Below are positions 12,455 to 22,800 of a stretch of 64,000 nt of DNA, piece by piece. The DNA lies in assembly GCF_910596095.1 (NCBI RefSeq), contig NC_056548.1, positions 1,176,315 to 1,240,314 on the forward strand, in the 5' to 3' direction. This stretch comes from Thunnus maccoyii (Eukaryota; Chordata; Actinopteri; Scombriformes; Scombridae). The notes beneath the pieces are model-generated. The model had not been told where the DNA came from. It saw only the letters and a list, made by a program, of their open reading frames with translations, and did no database searches. Positions within the stretch are counted from its first letter, which is position 1. Each line of letters starts with the position of its first letter. The position numbers were made by a program, and so were the translations under genes.

Positions 12455-12786
12455 CAGTGGTTCCCAACCTAGGGGTCGGGCCCCTCCAAAGGGTCAGCAG
12501 ATAAATCTGAGGGGTGGTGAGATGATTAATGGGAGAGGAAAGAAGAAAAAACAAAGTTCTGATACACAAATCTGTTTTCAGTTTTCCGACTTTTTCTCTA
12601 ATCTTTGATTTTTGCTGAAATATTGGATCATTTGAACATTTATTGAAATGAAAGCATGTGAGAAGTTTAGAGGGAAAAACCACTATTTGGTGGAGCTGTT
12701 AACAACTCATAGACATGTGAAATGTGACCCCGACTACACACTGCTTTTTGTAAGACGTCAAAAGCCAAAAAGGTTGGAAACCACTG
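12455..12786. mobile_element. hAT-type MITE (332 bp)
   Basis: Ends CAGTGGTTCCCAACC and GGTTGGAAACCACTG are terminal inverted repeats of hAT/Charlie type. The flanking octamers GTTTAGTC and GTTTCATC match at 6 of 8 positions, as expected for a decayed 8-bp target duplication. Exactly 332-bp copies lie at 19286-19617 and 36430-36761 inside sister copies of the larger element, so the MITE inserted before the larger element spread. No transposase is encoded. Confidence 0.85.
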
Positions 12787-13010
12787 GTTTCATCTTTAAC
12801 AATGTGTTGTATTTTAAAAGCTTGTTATATTATCCATTGTGTCAAATCTTCATCTGAAAAGTAACTAAAGCTGTCAAATAAATGTAGTGGAGTAGAAAGT
12901 ACAATATTTCCCTCTGAAATGTAGAAAGTAGCATCACATGGAAATACTCAAGTAAAGTACAAGTACCTCAACATTGTACTTAAACACAGTACTTGAGTAA
13001 ATGTACTGAA

Positions 13011-14103
13011 GTTCCTGCGCTTTGGAGAACTGCTCTATAATCAGTGCAGGTGGTGGAGAAGATGACACATGGGAGCCGAGCTCAGTTGTGTCTAAATGTC
13101 AGAACTACTTTTATTAAACATGCCAGAGGGACAGACAGGCAGTCTGATGGTATTAAGATGATGACAGAAACAGTGTTTCCACCTTCTGTAGAATTGTTCA
13201 GCCACTCATTGTAAAGTTTTGCAGCAACCACTAGATGGCAGCACAGGATTTTCAGCCTGGCAGTGTAGTTGCACATTGAAATCCCTCCTGTCTGTTTGCA
13301 CAGCAGCAGGACAACAGAATTAGAGAGAAAAGTTACACACACACCGCTTGTGTTTGGTTTCTTGTTCTTCTTGACTGTGATGTTCTCTGAGCAGAGCTTG
13401 AAGGGGGGAAGTTTCTCTGTGCTCACCTTAAATTAAAACAGCCAGATGAGCACTGCTGCTGCTGCTGCTGCTGCTGCTGCATCACTTAGACAGGATGACA
13501 CAACCCTTTTCTCTCTGTGCAGCTGAGAAACTGGAAGTGGAGTGGCCCTCTCCTCCGTGGGCTCAGAAGCCATTGCAGTTCACTGGACTTTTCACAACAA
13601 CAGTTAAAAAACACCTCCCTATGTTTAAAGACTTTATCCCAGAGTTTACTTCAATATGTACCAAACCACTATGCTGCAGTAGTTGGATGAATTTGGTCAA
13701 TCTGGCACTATGGAGCCATCTTTGGCAGCTTTTTTGGCACCTTCCTATAACCAAGGTGGTGGAAAACTGTCCCTCCATGAATAGGCCAGTAATTGTGCTA
13801 AGAAAACATTTACATCTAGATAGGGAATATGAAAGGGCAGAATCAGCAATGTCATATTTTAATTTTCCGTGTGTGATGAGCGAAGGCCGCTAAGCAATGT
13901 GTACTGGGAGAAATGCGGAAGATACCAAGTACAACTGATATCTGTTAGAGAGGTGTGAGACAACATTGTTTTCTGAGATGAGTCAGGTTTGGATTATTAC
14001 CGAAATGTTTGAGTTGAGTTTGAGTTTAATACTAAGTTGTGTGTGACCTGAAGATTTATTGGCCCATCTGAAGATTTATCACAACACCAAGGTGTGGCCA
14101 GCC
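13011..14103. other. No gene recognised; contains a (CTG)n run
   Basis: A (CTG)9 microsatellite occupies about 13453-13480. A plus-strand frame at 13495-13893 and a minus-strand frame at 13082-13426 are open over 100 codons, but neither resembles a protein family or has convincing splice borders. I could not identify either. Confidence 0.5.
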
Positions 14104-14106
14104 CTA

Positions 14107-14151
14107 CAGTCGTCCCTCCTACGCATTACAGATGTTTGGAAGGGACGACTG
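14107..14151. mobile_element. 45-bp relict with Tigger/pogo-like inverted ends
   Basis: CAGTCGTCCC and GGGACGACTG face each other and are flanked by TA on both sides. With the flanks the arms are perfect over 14 bases. TA duplications and CAGTCGTCCC-type ends are characteristic of pogo/Tigger transposons. Only the ends remain. Confidence 0.55.
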
Positions 14152-14159
14152 TAGATAAT

Positions 14160-14700
14160 TTACTGGGAATGGAAATATGCTTCCCCCTGGACCTTCGCTC
14201 CAGGTGGGGGGGCCCTCTGAAAAAGAGTGGAGGTTATCTTGGAGCGAAAATATGATGAGCGTGTGGAATTGTACTTAGTAATACACAAAACATTAATTGT
14301 TGCACAACACCAATGGAAACTTTTACCGGATCGGCATCGACCCATCCAAAAAGCGTTAGGCCACCAGACAAACAGGAGACATCTGGAAATATTAGGAAAG
14401 GGGGGAGCAAAGTACACCACACAAACACAACAGAAATTAAGAAATGTCCAAATGGTGCAGAGACATCTACACCCATTGGTCAAAGTCGAAGTGATCATTT
14501 GGCTCATGAAAGTGCCAAAAAACATAGGCAGGAAGTCACCTCCGCTTTTGGTATAAATAGGTTTGTGTGTGAAGTTGAAGGAGAGCTGCATTGGTGATCT
14601 TCTGAGTTCTGTATGTTCATGTGTAATGAAATAAACTCCCGTTGGTTGTCTGCTCATCTCTCTGGTCTCAGCGTTTGGTGTGAACATCTTTAATATAGCC
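14160..14700 (+). mobile_element. LTR-like sequence
   Basis: A promoter-like GGTATAAATAGG (about 14550) is followed about 75 bases later by AATAAA (14630) and a TCTCTGGTCTCAGCG-like stretch. This is the U3-R-U5 order expected of a retroviral or LTR-retrotransposon repeat. No primer-binding site or second LTR was identified, and the open frames on both strands lack family resemblance. A chance TATA/AATAAA pairing is possible. Confidence 0.35.
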
Positions 14701-14869
14701 TGATTTGAAACCCCTATAGTTACACTCTTGGTGATCATTTCAGCAGGGCAGTAGTGGATCTCTTTACCTCCAGGGAGAATACCCACTGCCCCCTTTTCTT
14801 TTCCATAACAGATGACGCACAAGTGCACTCATGGCCCAACACACTGCTGTATGCATTTCCCCCAGTCTA

Positions 14870-15330
14870 ACTGATACTGCCTACCCTGAAGAGGGTGTAT
14901 CAGCAGGGTCTTTCCCTGATCCTGGTGGCCCCTCAGTGACCGACGAAACTGTGGATCTGCATGTTTACCTGTTGAGAGGTCCAAAATAATAGCTAAGAGT
15001 CTGCCCCCAAATCTTGTGGCAACAATCCAAAGTGCGTGGGCGTCATTCAGGCATAGTTTAAAGGGGTATCTGTGGGTGATATCTGTGCTGCGGCCAGTTG
15101 GTCTTCACCGCACATTTGGTTTTTGTTTGGTTTGGTTGTAACAGCCCCTTCAGTGGCTTACTCTGTCCTTCCTCCTGGATCTATGATGCAAAAGGGTAAT
15201 AGATGTTTTCCTCCAGTTCAGTGGCTGATCTGCAGAGCATGGATACACGTACTATATACTTTGGAGTGAACTGAATGAAAGGGAACAAAATGTTATGATT
15301 ACAACTTCTGTTCCCTGAAGGAGAAAAATG
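14870..15330 (+). mobile_element. DIRS-like retrotransposon 3' fragment
   Basis: The translation shows LSLILVAPQ-like and then SVGDICAAASWSSPHI...VVTAPSVAYSVL. This resembles the C-terminal tyrosine-recombinase segment of fish DIRS elements (xxICAAASWSSPHTF). It is followed by the TTACAACTTCTGTTCCCTGA...GACGTACGAC tail usual for these elements. Stops and frameshifts interrupt the upstream part. Inactive fragment. Confidence 0.6.
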
Positions 15331-15353
15331 ACGTACGACACCGCACTGCCCCA

Positions 15354-15395
15354 CTTATTCTTCCCTTCACTGGACTCAGTGAAGGGAAGAATAAG
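15354..15395. repeat. Perfect 19-bp-arm hairpin
   Basis: CTTATTCTTCCCTTCACTG, a four-base GACT loop, then the exact reverse complement of the first arm. It lies just past the DIRS fragment, so it may belong to that element's terminal structure. Confidence 0.85.
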
Positions 15396-16806
15396 CAAAA
15401 CAATTGCTTATTCACAGCAGTAAATCATAAGGAGTAACAGCCTTTAATATGAATCTGAAAACTGAATCAACAGGTGTGAAACATACACACACAGTTTGGT
15501 TTGAGCTCCTCCTGTTTCCTCAGAAGTGATCCAGATGTGTTCTGGACCTCGTTCCAGGGAGATTTAACAAAATCTGGCCCTGAGCTCTGAGCTGATGTTT
15601 GGATATGTGTGTGTGATATTTTCATTGTAATCTGACATAAAGATAAAATACACCTGCAATAATAAAATACAAAAATACTTTAAACAGGAGGGACATATTT
15701 AACTTTTCGACCTATAATAGTTCTCTAACAGGCTGATTTAAATGATTTCAAGGTGAAATTGTGTCTAAATGAAAAACTAGTGTAAACTCTTTTCAAACAG
15801 GTCTGGAAGACCTCAAACAACACACACAGGGAGTGAAGTGTCAGAAATATCTCAGGTGTTTACTTACCTGTCCTGATGGAAGCAATTCACCACAGAGCAA
15901 GTCAGTGAATATTAGTCTTTGTGGAGAGAATTGAGGGTGAAATGTCTCTCAGACACCAAAGTGAGTCACAGAAACCCAAAGAGTCAGAGTCACTGTGGAC
16001 ATTTGAACTCAGTGAGTTCAGTGAGGTTTGTGTTCTCTGTTCCACCTGAATGTGAAGTCAGTGTTTAAACTGCAGTTTGGAATCTGAACTGAACTTTTCC
16101 TTCAGTTTAACTACATCTAGCATTCCCTCCTCTGAACACACCTTCCTTTACAAGTGAAGACAAAAACAATGAGAGCAAAGGTTGATGGGATTCTTTTGGC
16201 CAAGCTGTCATTGTGTCCACTTAAAACCGATTCAAGTCACCATTTTGTATCAGATTACCTGTAAATAGTCAACACCTGTCTTCTGCTGCTTCCCACATGC
16301 TCTGAAAACAACAGCAGTCATCAATCGAGTCTTTAAAAGAACGTCCAGACATCTCATTAATGAACAATTACAGGCTAATATCCTATCCAGGCCTTTTTAA
16401 TAAATTGAATTTGGGACTATTTGTTCATATCTTGCACTGCATAACTTTTATTCTCCAGTTCATTTTTTTTAAATCCTATTTTAGCTTTTTTAAAATTCTC
16501 TTTAAATCCTATTTATGTCTTTTTATACTATCTTTTTATATTGTTTTGTGTTTGTTGTTTGTTGTGTTGTTGTTGTTTTTTTACATCTTGTCTTGATGTT
16601 TTATGTATTGCCTTGAATTGCCTTGTTGGAAGGTGCTATACAAATGAACTTGCCTTGCCTCAACCTGATATTCGACATTCCTGCAACTGAAAGTAAACTT
16701 TTCGTTGCCATTAGTTTATTGGGAGGAGAGAAGTGACAGAATCGTGGTTTGAAGAAGACAATAAAATCAGGATTCTGGATTGTTTGTTCGTTGTTTTTCC
16801 AGGACG
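15396..16806. other. Upstream region of the Ig gene; no further gene seen
   Basis: AT-rich sequence with a LINE tail (16330-16665) and no protein-like open frame. The promoter of the Ig gene must lie here or just before 16807. I could not identify a TATA box or initiator with confidence. Confidence 0.4.
16330..16665 (+). mobile_element. LINE 3' tail
   Basis: T-rich sequence ends in CCTTGTTGGAAGGTGCTATA followed by CAAATGAACTTGCCTTGCC. This is the GTGCTATACAAATAAA-type terminus of L2/CR1-group fish LINEs. Only the 3' untranslated part is recognisable. Confidence 0.6.
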
Positions 16807-16849
16807 ATGAAGATGAAGGTGTTTGTGATGTTTGTGATCCATGTGCATG
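16807..16849 (+). CDS. Signal-peptide exon of the Ig gene
   Basis: MKMKVFVMFVIHVH then a split glycine/valine codon, closing on CATG|GTAAG. It is a short hydrophobic leader typical of fish Ig-receptor first exons. The phase-1 donor matches the acceptor phase of the V exon at 18651, giving ...HVSQHASG. Confidence 0.6.
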
Positions 16850-19800
16850 GTAAGAAAACCTTCCTCATTCTGTTCTCATGATCCCTGCTGCTTTCCAAAT
16901 GAAGACAAGTTGAATTCAGCCTCATTTATCTGCAGACACACACAGCGGTTAAAATAAGAGTCATAAGGTTTTCTAGACCAGGAGGACAATCTGCAAACAG
17001 ACCAAGCAGCAGCCACTGCCTGGAACATTCAAACTCTTAATTACTTCATCTTTCTCTAATCTTTATTGTCTTAATCTCTGTTTAACGGCTCTGTGATTAT
17101 ATTTTCTTGGAATAAACAAAACTCACCCAGATGACAGATTATTAAGGAAAAAAACAAGACAAAAAACATATTACCACTGGAATATCTTGTGATATACAGT
17201 ACGTAGTGAGTGAACAACTGAAAGAGTTCTTATCTGATTTTGAATCAGTTTTTAGTAAAAAAAACAGCACAACTACAGCCACCATAAACATAATTAATGA
17301 TTTTATCAAATCTCTAGACAACAAGCAACATTGGGCAGCCCTTTTTATTGACTTATCTGAAGCATTTGACACTGTGGATCATGTGATATTGAAGCAAAGA
17401 TTTATCAGTACAGGACTGTCAGAACAAACTGTCTGGTTTGAAAATTATCTGTCAGGCAGATCTCAGTGTGTGCAGGCAGAAGGTGTCACTTCTAGCTCCC
17501 TTCGTGTATCCAAGGGCGTGCCCCAGGGATCAGCCCTGGGACCACTACTATTGTATATATATAATATATATATCAACAGCAAATTTCCTCTTTTATGCTG
17601 ATGATACTGTGATATACTGCTCTGCGTCTACACCAAACAAGGCTCTTTGTCAGCTACAACTGACACAATGTGCTCTGTGTGATTTAAAACTTGTTTTAAA
17701 TGCTGACAAAACAAAACTCATGATGTTTTCAAATGTAATAAGATGTACAACATCAGCCAGGACAAGCTGTGAGGAGAGAGAAGTGCGGCAGGTAGTGTTG
17801 ATGCAGCTGTTTGACTTTAATATGAAGGTAAATGCAACTAAACACAAACTGTAAATGACTTGTTAAAATAAACAGAGTGCAGCTGATGACCTGTAATGAT
17901 TTCACAGTTCAGTGAACATCAAGTTCAAATAAACCACCGAATTACATCCAATTATTACCAGATAAAAGTTCAAAATCTCCTCCAGATATATTTTAAGATA
18001 TAAGAAAATATCCCCACTTTGAATAATAATTTGTGTCTGAAATGGTTTTTCAGCAAAGTTCAATTATCTAGATAAAAATCCTTAACATCTCTTTCTCTCA
18101 TTAAAAAATCCAGAATCTGTGAGTCTGTAAATATTGTTGGTTTCTAAATTGGACACCAGATGTCTCCTCCTTCACTGTGTTTGTGCTCTGGAGGTTTCAA
18201 GTTTCCACATCACACTTGTATAATTTGCATACTGGATGGTGGTGATGTCATAAATCCTGCAGGTATGTCCAGGTATTAAACTGAGATCTAAGGTGAGCTC
18301 AGAGAAACTCTGCACAGTAAAAGAAGAACAAGAAAAACAGGTTTACGACTGGAACTAAACTTTAAAGTTTTAGTATCACATTTCTCTGTATATGCTCACT
18401 CACCCTTGATTGCCTGTTCTTTTTCAATTAACAAACACTAAACAAGGCAAAGGACACGACATATACACCCACACTGACCCATTTAGATACATCACAGATG
18501 CAGGTCTGACCCACATCATTGCTGAGTATTATTCAAACAGGAATAAGGGAGGTGGGACATCCTTGATGCTGGCAAACCACAGCAATATCCAGGTCACGCC
18601 TGAAGAAGGCAAATGAGGTTAACCCTATATGTCTGTGTATGTCCTCCCAGTTTCCCAGCATGCCTCGGGTGTTGAGGTGTATGAAGGGGCGGAGTCTGTC
18701 CTGCTGCCCTGCCTGTTCTCTACTTTATTACCTGAGGACCCCATAGTGGTGTGGAGCCGTCTCGATCTTAATCCCACGACTGTCCACCAGCACGAGGAGG
18801 ATGGTGATAAGCTTGATGGTCAGAACCAGCGTTACAGCGGCCGGACGCTGATGTCAGCTGATGCTGTAGAAACTGGAGACCTGAGCCTCACTCTGAGGAA
18901 ACCCCGCCTCTGTGACAGCGGAAACTACACTTGCAGCATCCACAGCAGCGGATATGAAGTAATGCGGACAGATGTAGAGCTGCTGGTCACAGGTCAGGAA
19001 CAAACTCTAACCCTCCTTCTGTAAATACAGGTCAGAGGTCAAAGGCAGCAGTGGAAAGTAACTAAGTACATTTACTTAAGTACTGTGTTTAAGTACAATG
19101 TTGAGGTACTTGTACTTTACTTGAGTATTTCCATGTGATGCTACTTTCTACATTTCAGAGGGAAATATTGTACTTTCTACTCCACTACATTTATTTGACA
19201 GCTTTAGTTACTTTTCAGATGAAGATTTGACACAATGGATAATATAACAAGCTTTTAAAATACAACACATTGTTAAAGATGAAACCAGTGGTTTCCAACC
19301 TTTTTGTCTTTTGACGTCTTACAAAAAGCAGTGTGTAGTCGGGGTCACATTTCACATGTCTATGAGTTGTTAACAGCTCCACCAAATAGTGATTTTTCCC
19401 TCTAAACTTCTCACATGCTTTCATTTCAATAAATGTTCAAATGATCCAATATTTCAGCAAAAATCAAAGATTAGAGAAAAAGTCGGAAAACTGAAAACAG
19501 ATTTGTGTATCAGAACTTTGTTTTTTCTTCTTTCCTCTCCCATTAATCATCTCACCACCCCTCAGATTTATCTGCTGACCCTTTGGAGGGGCCCGACCCC
19601 TAGGTTGGGAACCACTGGACTAAACTAGCTAACTGTATATAAAGTAGTGTAAACTAGCTCCACCTCCAGCAGCTACAACAGTAACATGCTGCTCTAACAC
19701 TGATGCTTCACTATTAATAATCTAATGATGTCATATATAATAATATATCAGTCAGAGGGACCAAACCACTACTTTTACTGCAATACTTTAACTACATCAA

Positions 19801-22800
19801 GCTCATAATACTTATGTACTTTTACTGCAATACTTTAACTACATCAAGCTCATAATACTTATGTACTTTTACTGCAATACTTTAACTACATCAAGCTCAT
19901 AATACTTATGTACTTTTACTGTCGTAGGATTTTTCATGCAGGACTTTTACTTGTAATGGAGTATTTTTACTTTGCTGTATTGGTACTTTTACTGCAGTAA
20001 AGGATCTGAATATTTCTTCCTGCGCTGCTGCTGACAGTTTCTACAGAGGGTCATGTGATTGTCAAAGGTCGACATTTATCAGCAGAGTGTTGCTGGATAA
20101 GATGAACTCTCTGGTTTTATCTGCTTTTATTTCAAACACAGCACTGCTGCAGAGAAACAACATGATAAAAACATGTGAAATCTGTTGCAGTGTGGAAGCA
20201 TCACCAAACCCTGACACACCAACAAGTATTTTACAGCTAAATGTAAAAATGTTTTCATGGTGAGCAGGTTTCAACTGAGACTTCACTGTAAATCAGTTTT
20301 AATTCACAGTGCTGCTCCTCATCCTGATAAACCCTCCCTGCTCTTTCAAACACAACAAGCTCCACTCTGTGCTCATACTTCCTGGTTCCCTCCCCTTCAG
20401 ATCTACAGTTTATAGATGGGTCTAACCAACATGTCAGGCTGCATTCACTGCAGAGACACATGTTGTTCAGATCAGAGCTCAGACTTGTTTCACTTCCCGG
20501 ATGTGAAACTCAGACAGTCGTTGCCACCGAGAGCTGAAATGGAGCAGAAAGGAGTTCAGCTGGACCGAGAAACAATCAGCTGTTCGATCTGTCTGGATCT
20601 ACTGAAGGATCCGGTGACTATTCCCTGTGGACACAGCTACTGCATGAGCTGTATTAAAAGCTTCTGGGATGGAGAGGATCAGAGGAAGATCTACAGCTGC
20701 CCTCAGTGCAGACAGGCCTTCACACCGAGGCCTGTCCTGGTGAAAAACACCATGTTAGCAGAGTTAGTGGAGCAGCTGAAGAAGACTGGACTCCAAGCTG
20801 CTCCTGCTGATCACTGCTATGCTGGACCTGAAGATGTGGCCTGTGATGTCTGCACTGGGAGGAAGCTGAAAGCCCTCAAGTCCTGCTTGACTTGTTCGGC
20901 CTCTTACTGTGAGAATCACCTCCAGCCTCATTATGATGCAGCTCCGTTAAAGAAACACAAGCTGGTTGACCCCTCAGAGAAGCTCCAGGAGAACATCTGC
21001 TCTCGTCATGATGAGGTGATGAAGATGTTCTGCCGTACTGATCAGCAGAGTATCTGTTCTATCTGCTCTGTGGATGAACATAAAGGCCACGACACAGTCT
21101 CAGCTGCAGCAGAAAGGACTGAGAGGCAGAGAGAGCTCGAGGTGAGTCGACAAAACATCCAGCAGAGAATCCAGGACAGAGAGAAAGATGTGAAGCTGCT
21201 TCAGCAGGAGGTGGAGGCCGTCAACCGCTCTGCTAATAAAGCAGTGAAGAACAGTGGGAAGATCTTCACTGAGCTGATCAGTCTCATCCAGAAAAGAAGC
21301 TCTGATGTGAAGCAGCAGATCAGATCCCAGCAGGAAACTGAAGTGAGTCGAGTCAAAGAGCTTCAGGAGAAGCTGAAGCAGGAGATCACTGAGCTGAAGA
21401 GGAAAGACACTGAACTGAAGCAGCTCTCACACACAGAGGATCACAACCAGTTTCTACTCAACTATCCCTCACTGTCACAACTCAGTGCATCTACAGACTC
21501 ATCCAGCATCAATATCCGTCCTCTGAGATACTTTGAGGATGTGACAGCAGCTGTGTCAGAGCTCAGAGATCAACTACAGGACATCCTGAGGGAGAAAAGG
21601 ACAAACATCTCACTGACAGGGACTGACGTGGACTTTTTACTGCCAGAACCAGAACCCAAGACCAGAGCTGGATTCTTAAGATATTCACGTGAAATCACTC
21701 TGGATCCAAACACAGCAAGCACACAGCTGTTATTATCTGATGGGGACAGAAAAGCAGAACGAACGAGTCAAATACACTCATATCCTAGTCACCCAGACAG
21801 ATTCACTGAAAGTTTGCAGGTTCTGAGTAGAGAGAGTCTGACTGGACGTTGTTACTGGGAGGTGGAGTGGAGAGGGGGAGGAGTTCGTGTGGCAGTCTCA
21901 TACAAGAATATCAGCAGAGACGGACTTGACTGTGTATTTGGACTCAATGACAAATCTTGGATGTTAGATTGTTGCAAATCTTGGATGTTTTCTCGTGACA
22001 CTGACAGTTCTACATTTTGGTTCAACCATATCTCAACTCCTGTCTGGGGTCCTGTGTCCTCCAGAGTAGGAGTGTACCTGGATCACAGAGCAGGTATTCT
22101 GTCCTTCTACAGCGTCTCTGAAACCATGACTCTCCTCCACAGAGTCCAGACCACATTCACTCAGCCTCTCTATGCTGGACTTTGTCTTTGTTTTGTTGAA
22201 GACACAGCTGAGTTGTGTAAACTCAAATAGACAGGAGTCATTTCAGACTTTATTTTGAAGGGTAACAATCAAACCAGCATCTAAAGGGTCCGAAGTGACA
22301 TCTGTAGGTATGTTTACAAGCTGTTTGATGTGCTGCAGCTGAGCAGCTAATTAGCATCTAGCTGCTAACTGATGTTAGTGGTGAATGTTTGTTTGGTGGC
22401 TCGTTCAACACGCTGCAGGACAAGAAGTGTGTTCATGTTTCTAAGTTATCATCAAGTTTTGATGATGTGGACAGAGGCTGTTTCATTTACTACCATGTTT
22501 AAAAGAGGAAGGTATCATGCCTCATATTGCAATAATTGAGCATTGAATATTTTATATATTTTATTTTATTTTATTTAAACATTGGACATCTTAAATGTTG
22601 TTTGTCTTGAATGTTTTCATTTAAGACCATGGGCAAAAGTTCATTGCTGTTTCTGGCTGTAAGTGTGTTACAGAATAAATAGAAAACAAAGTTTTATTTG
22701 TCTCCCCTTTTTTTTTTTGCTGATCCTAAAAATGATCCGATCCGTGACTCAAATCTGTGATACAATCTGAACCATGAGTTTTGTGATCCATTGCACCCCT

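Larger units (their letters stand above)
11500..13010 (+). mobile_element. Compound non-autonomous element, copy 1, with minisatellite and nested hAT MITE
   Basis: This copy is laid out as a 47-bp minisatellite (11668-12302), a spacer, a 332-bp hAT MITE (12455-12786), and an end block rich in AAGTAC, such as GTACTTGAGTAAATGTAC. The same order occurs inverted at 19.06-20.03 kb and 36.2-37.3 kb. About 150 bases to the left (11500-11650) match, inverted, the flank of copy 2 at 20.10-20.28 kb. That flank is absent from copy 3, so copies 1 and 2 also share an inverted duplication of flanking DNA. The far terminus is truncated here. Confidence 0.75.

Noticed and set aside
12444-12857. Two frames repeated at 19215-19628 and 36359-36772
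   Set aside because: They are antisense readings of the 332-bp hAT MITE and carry no transposase motif.
13082-13426. Minus-strand 114-codon frame with several cysteines, considered as an Ig-type exon
   Set aside because: No B- or F-strand Ig motif, no Trp at the C strand, and no phase-matched partner exon was found.
20416-20538. 41-codon N-terminal extension of the TRIM frame
   Set aside because: TRIM proteins of this family begin close to the RING at MxQKGVQLDRE. The extra codons are not family-like and are probably 5' untranslated sequence.
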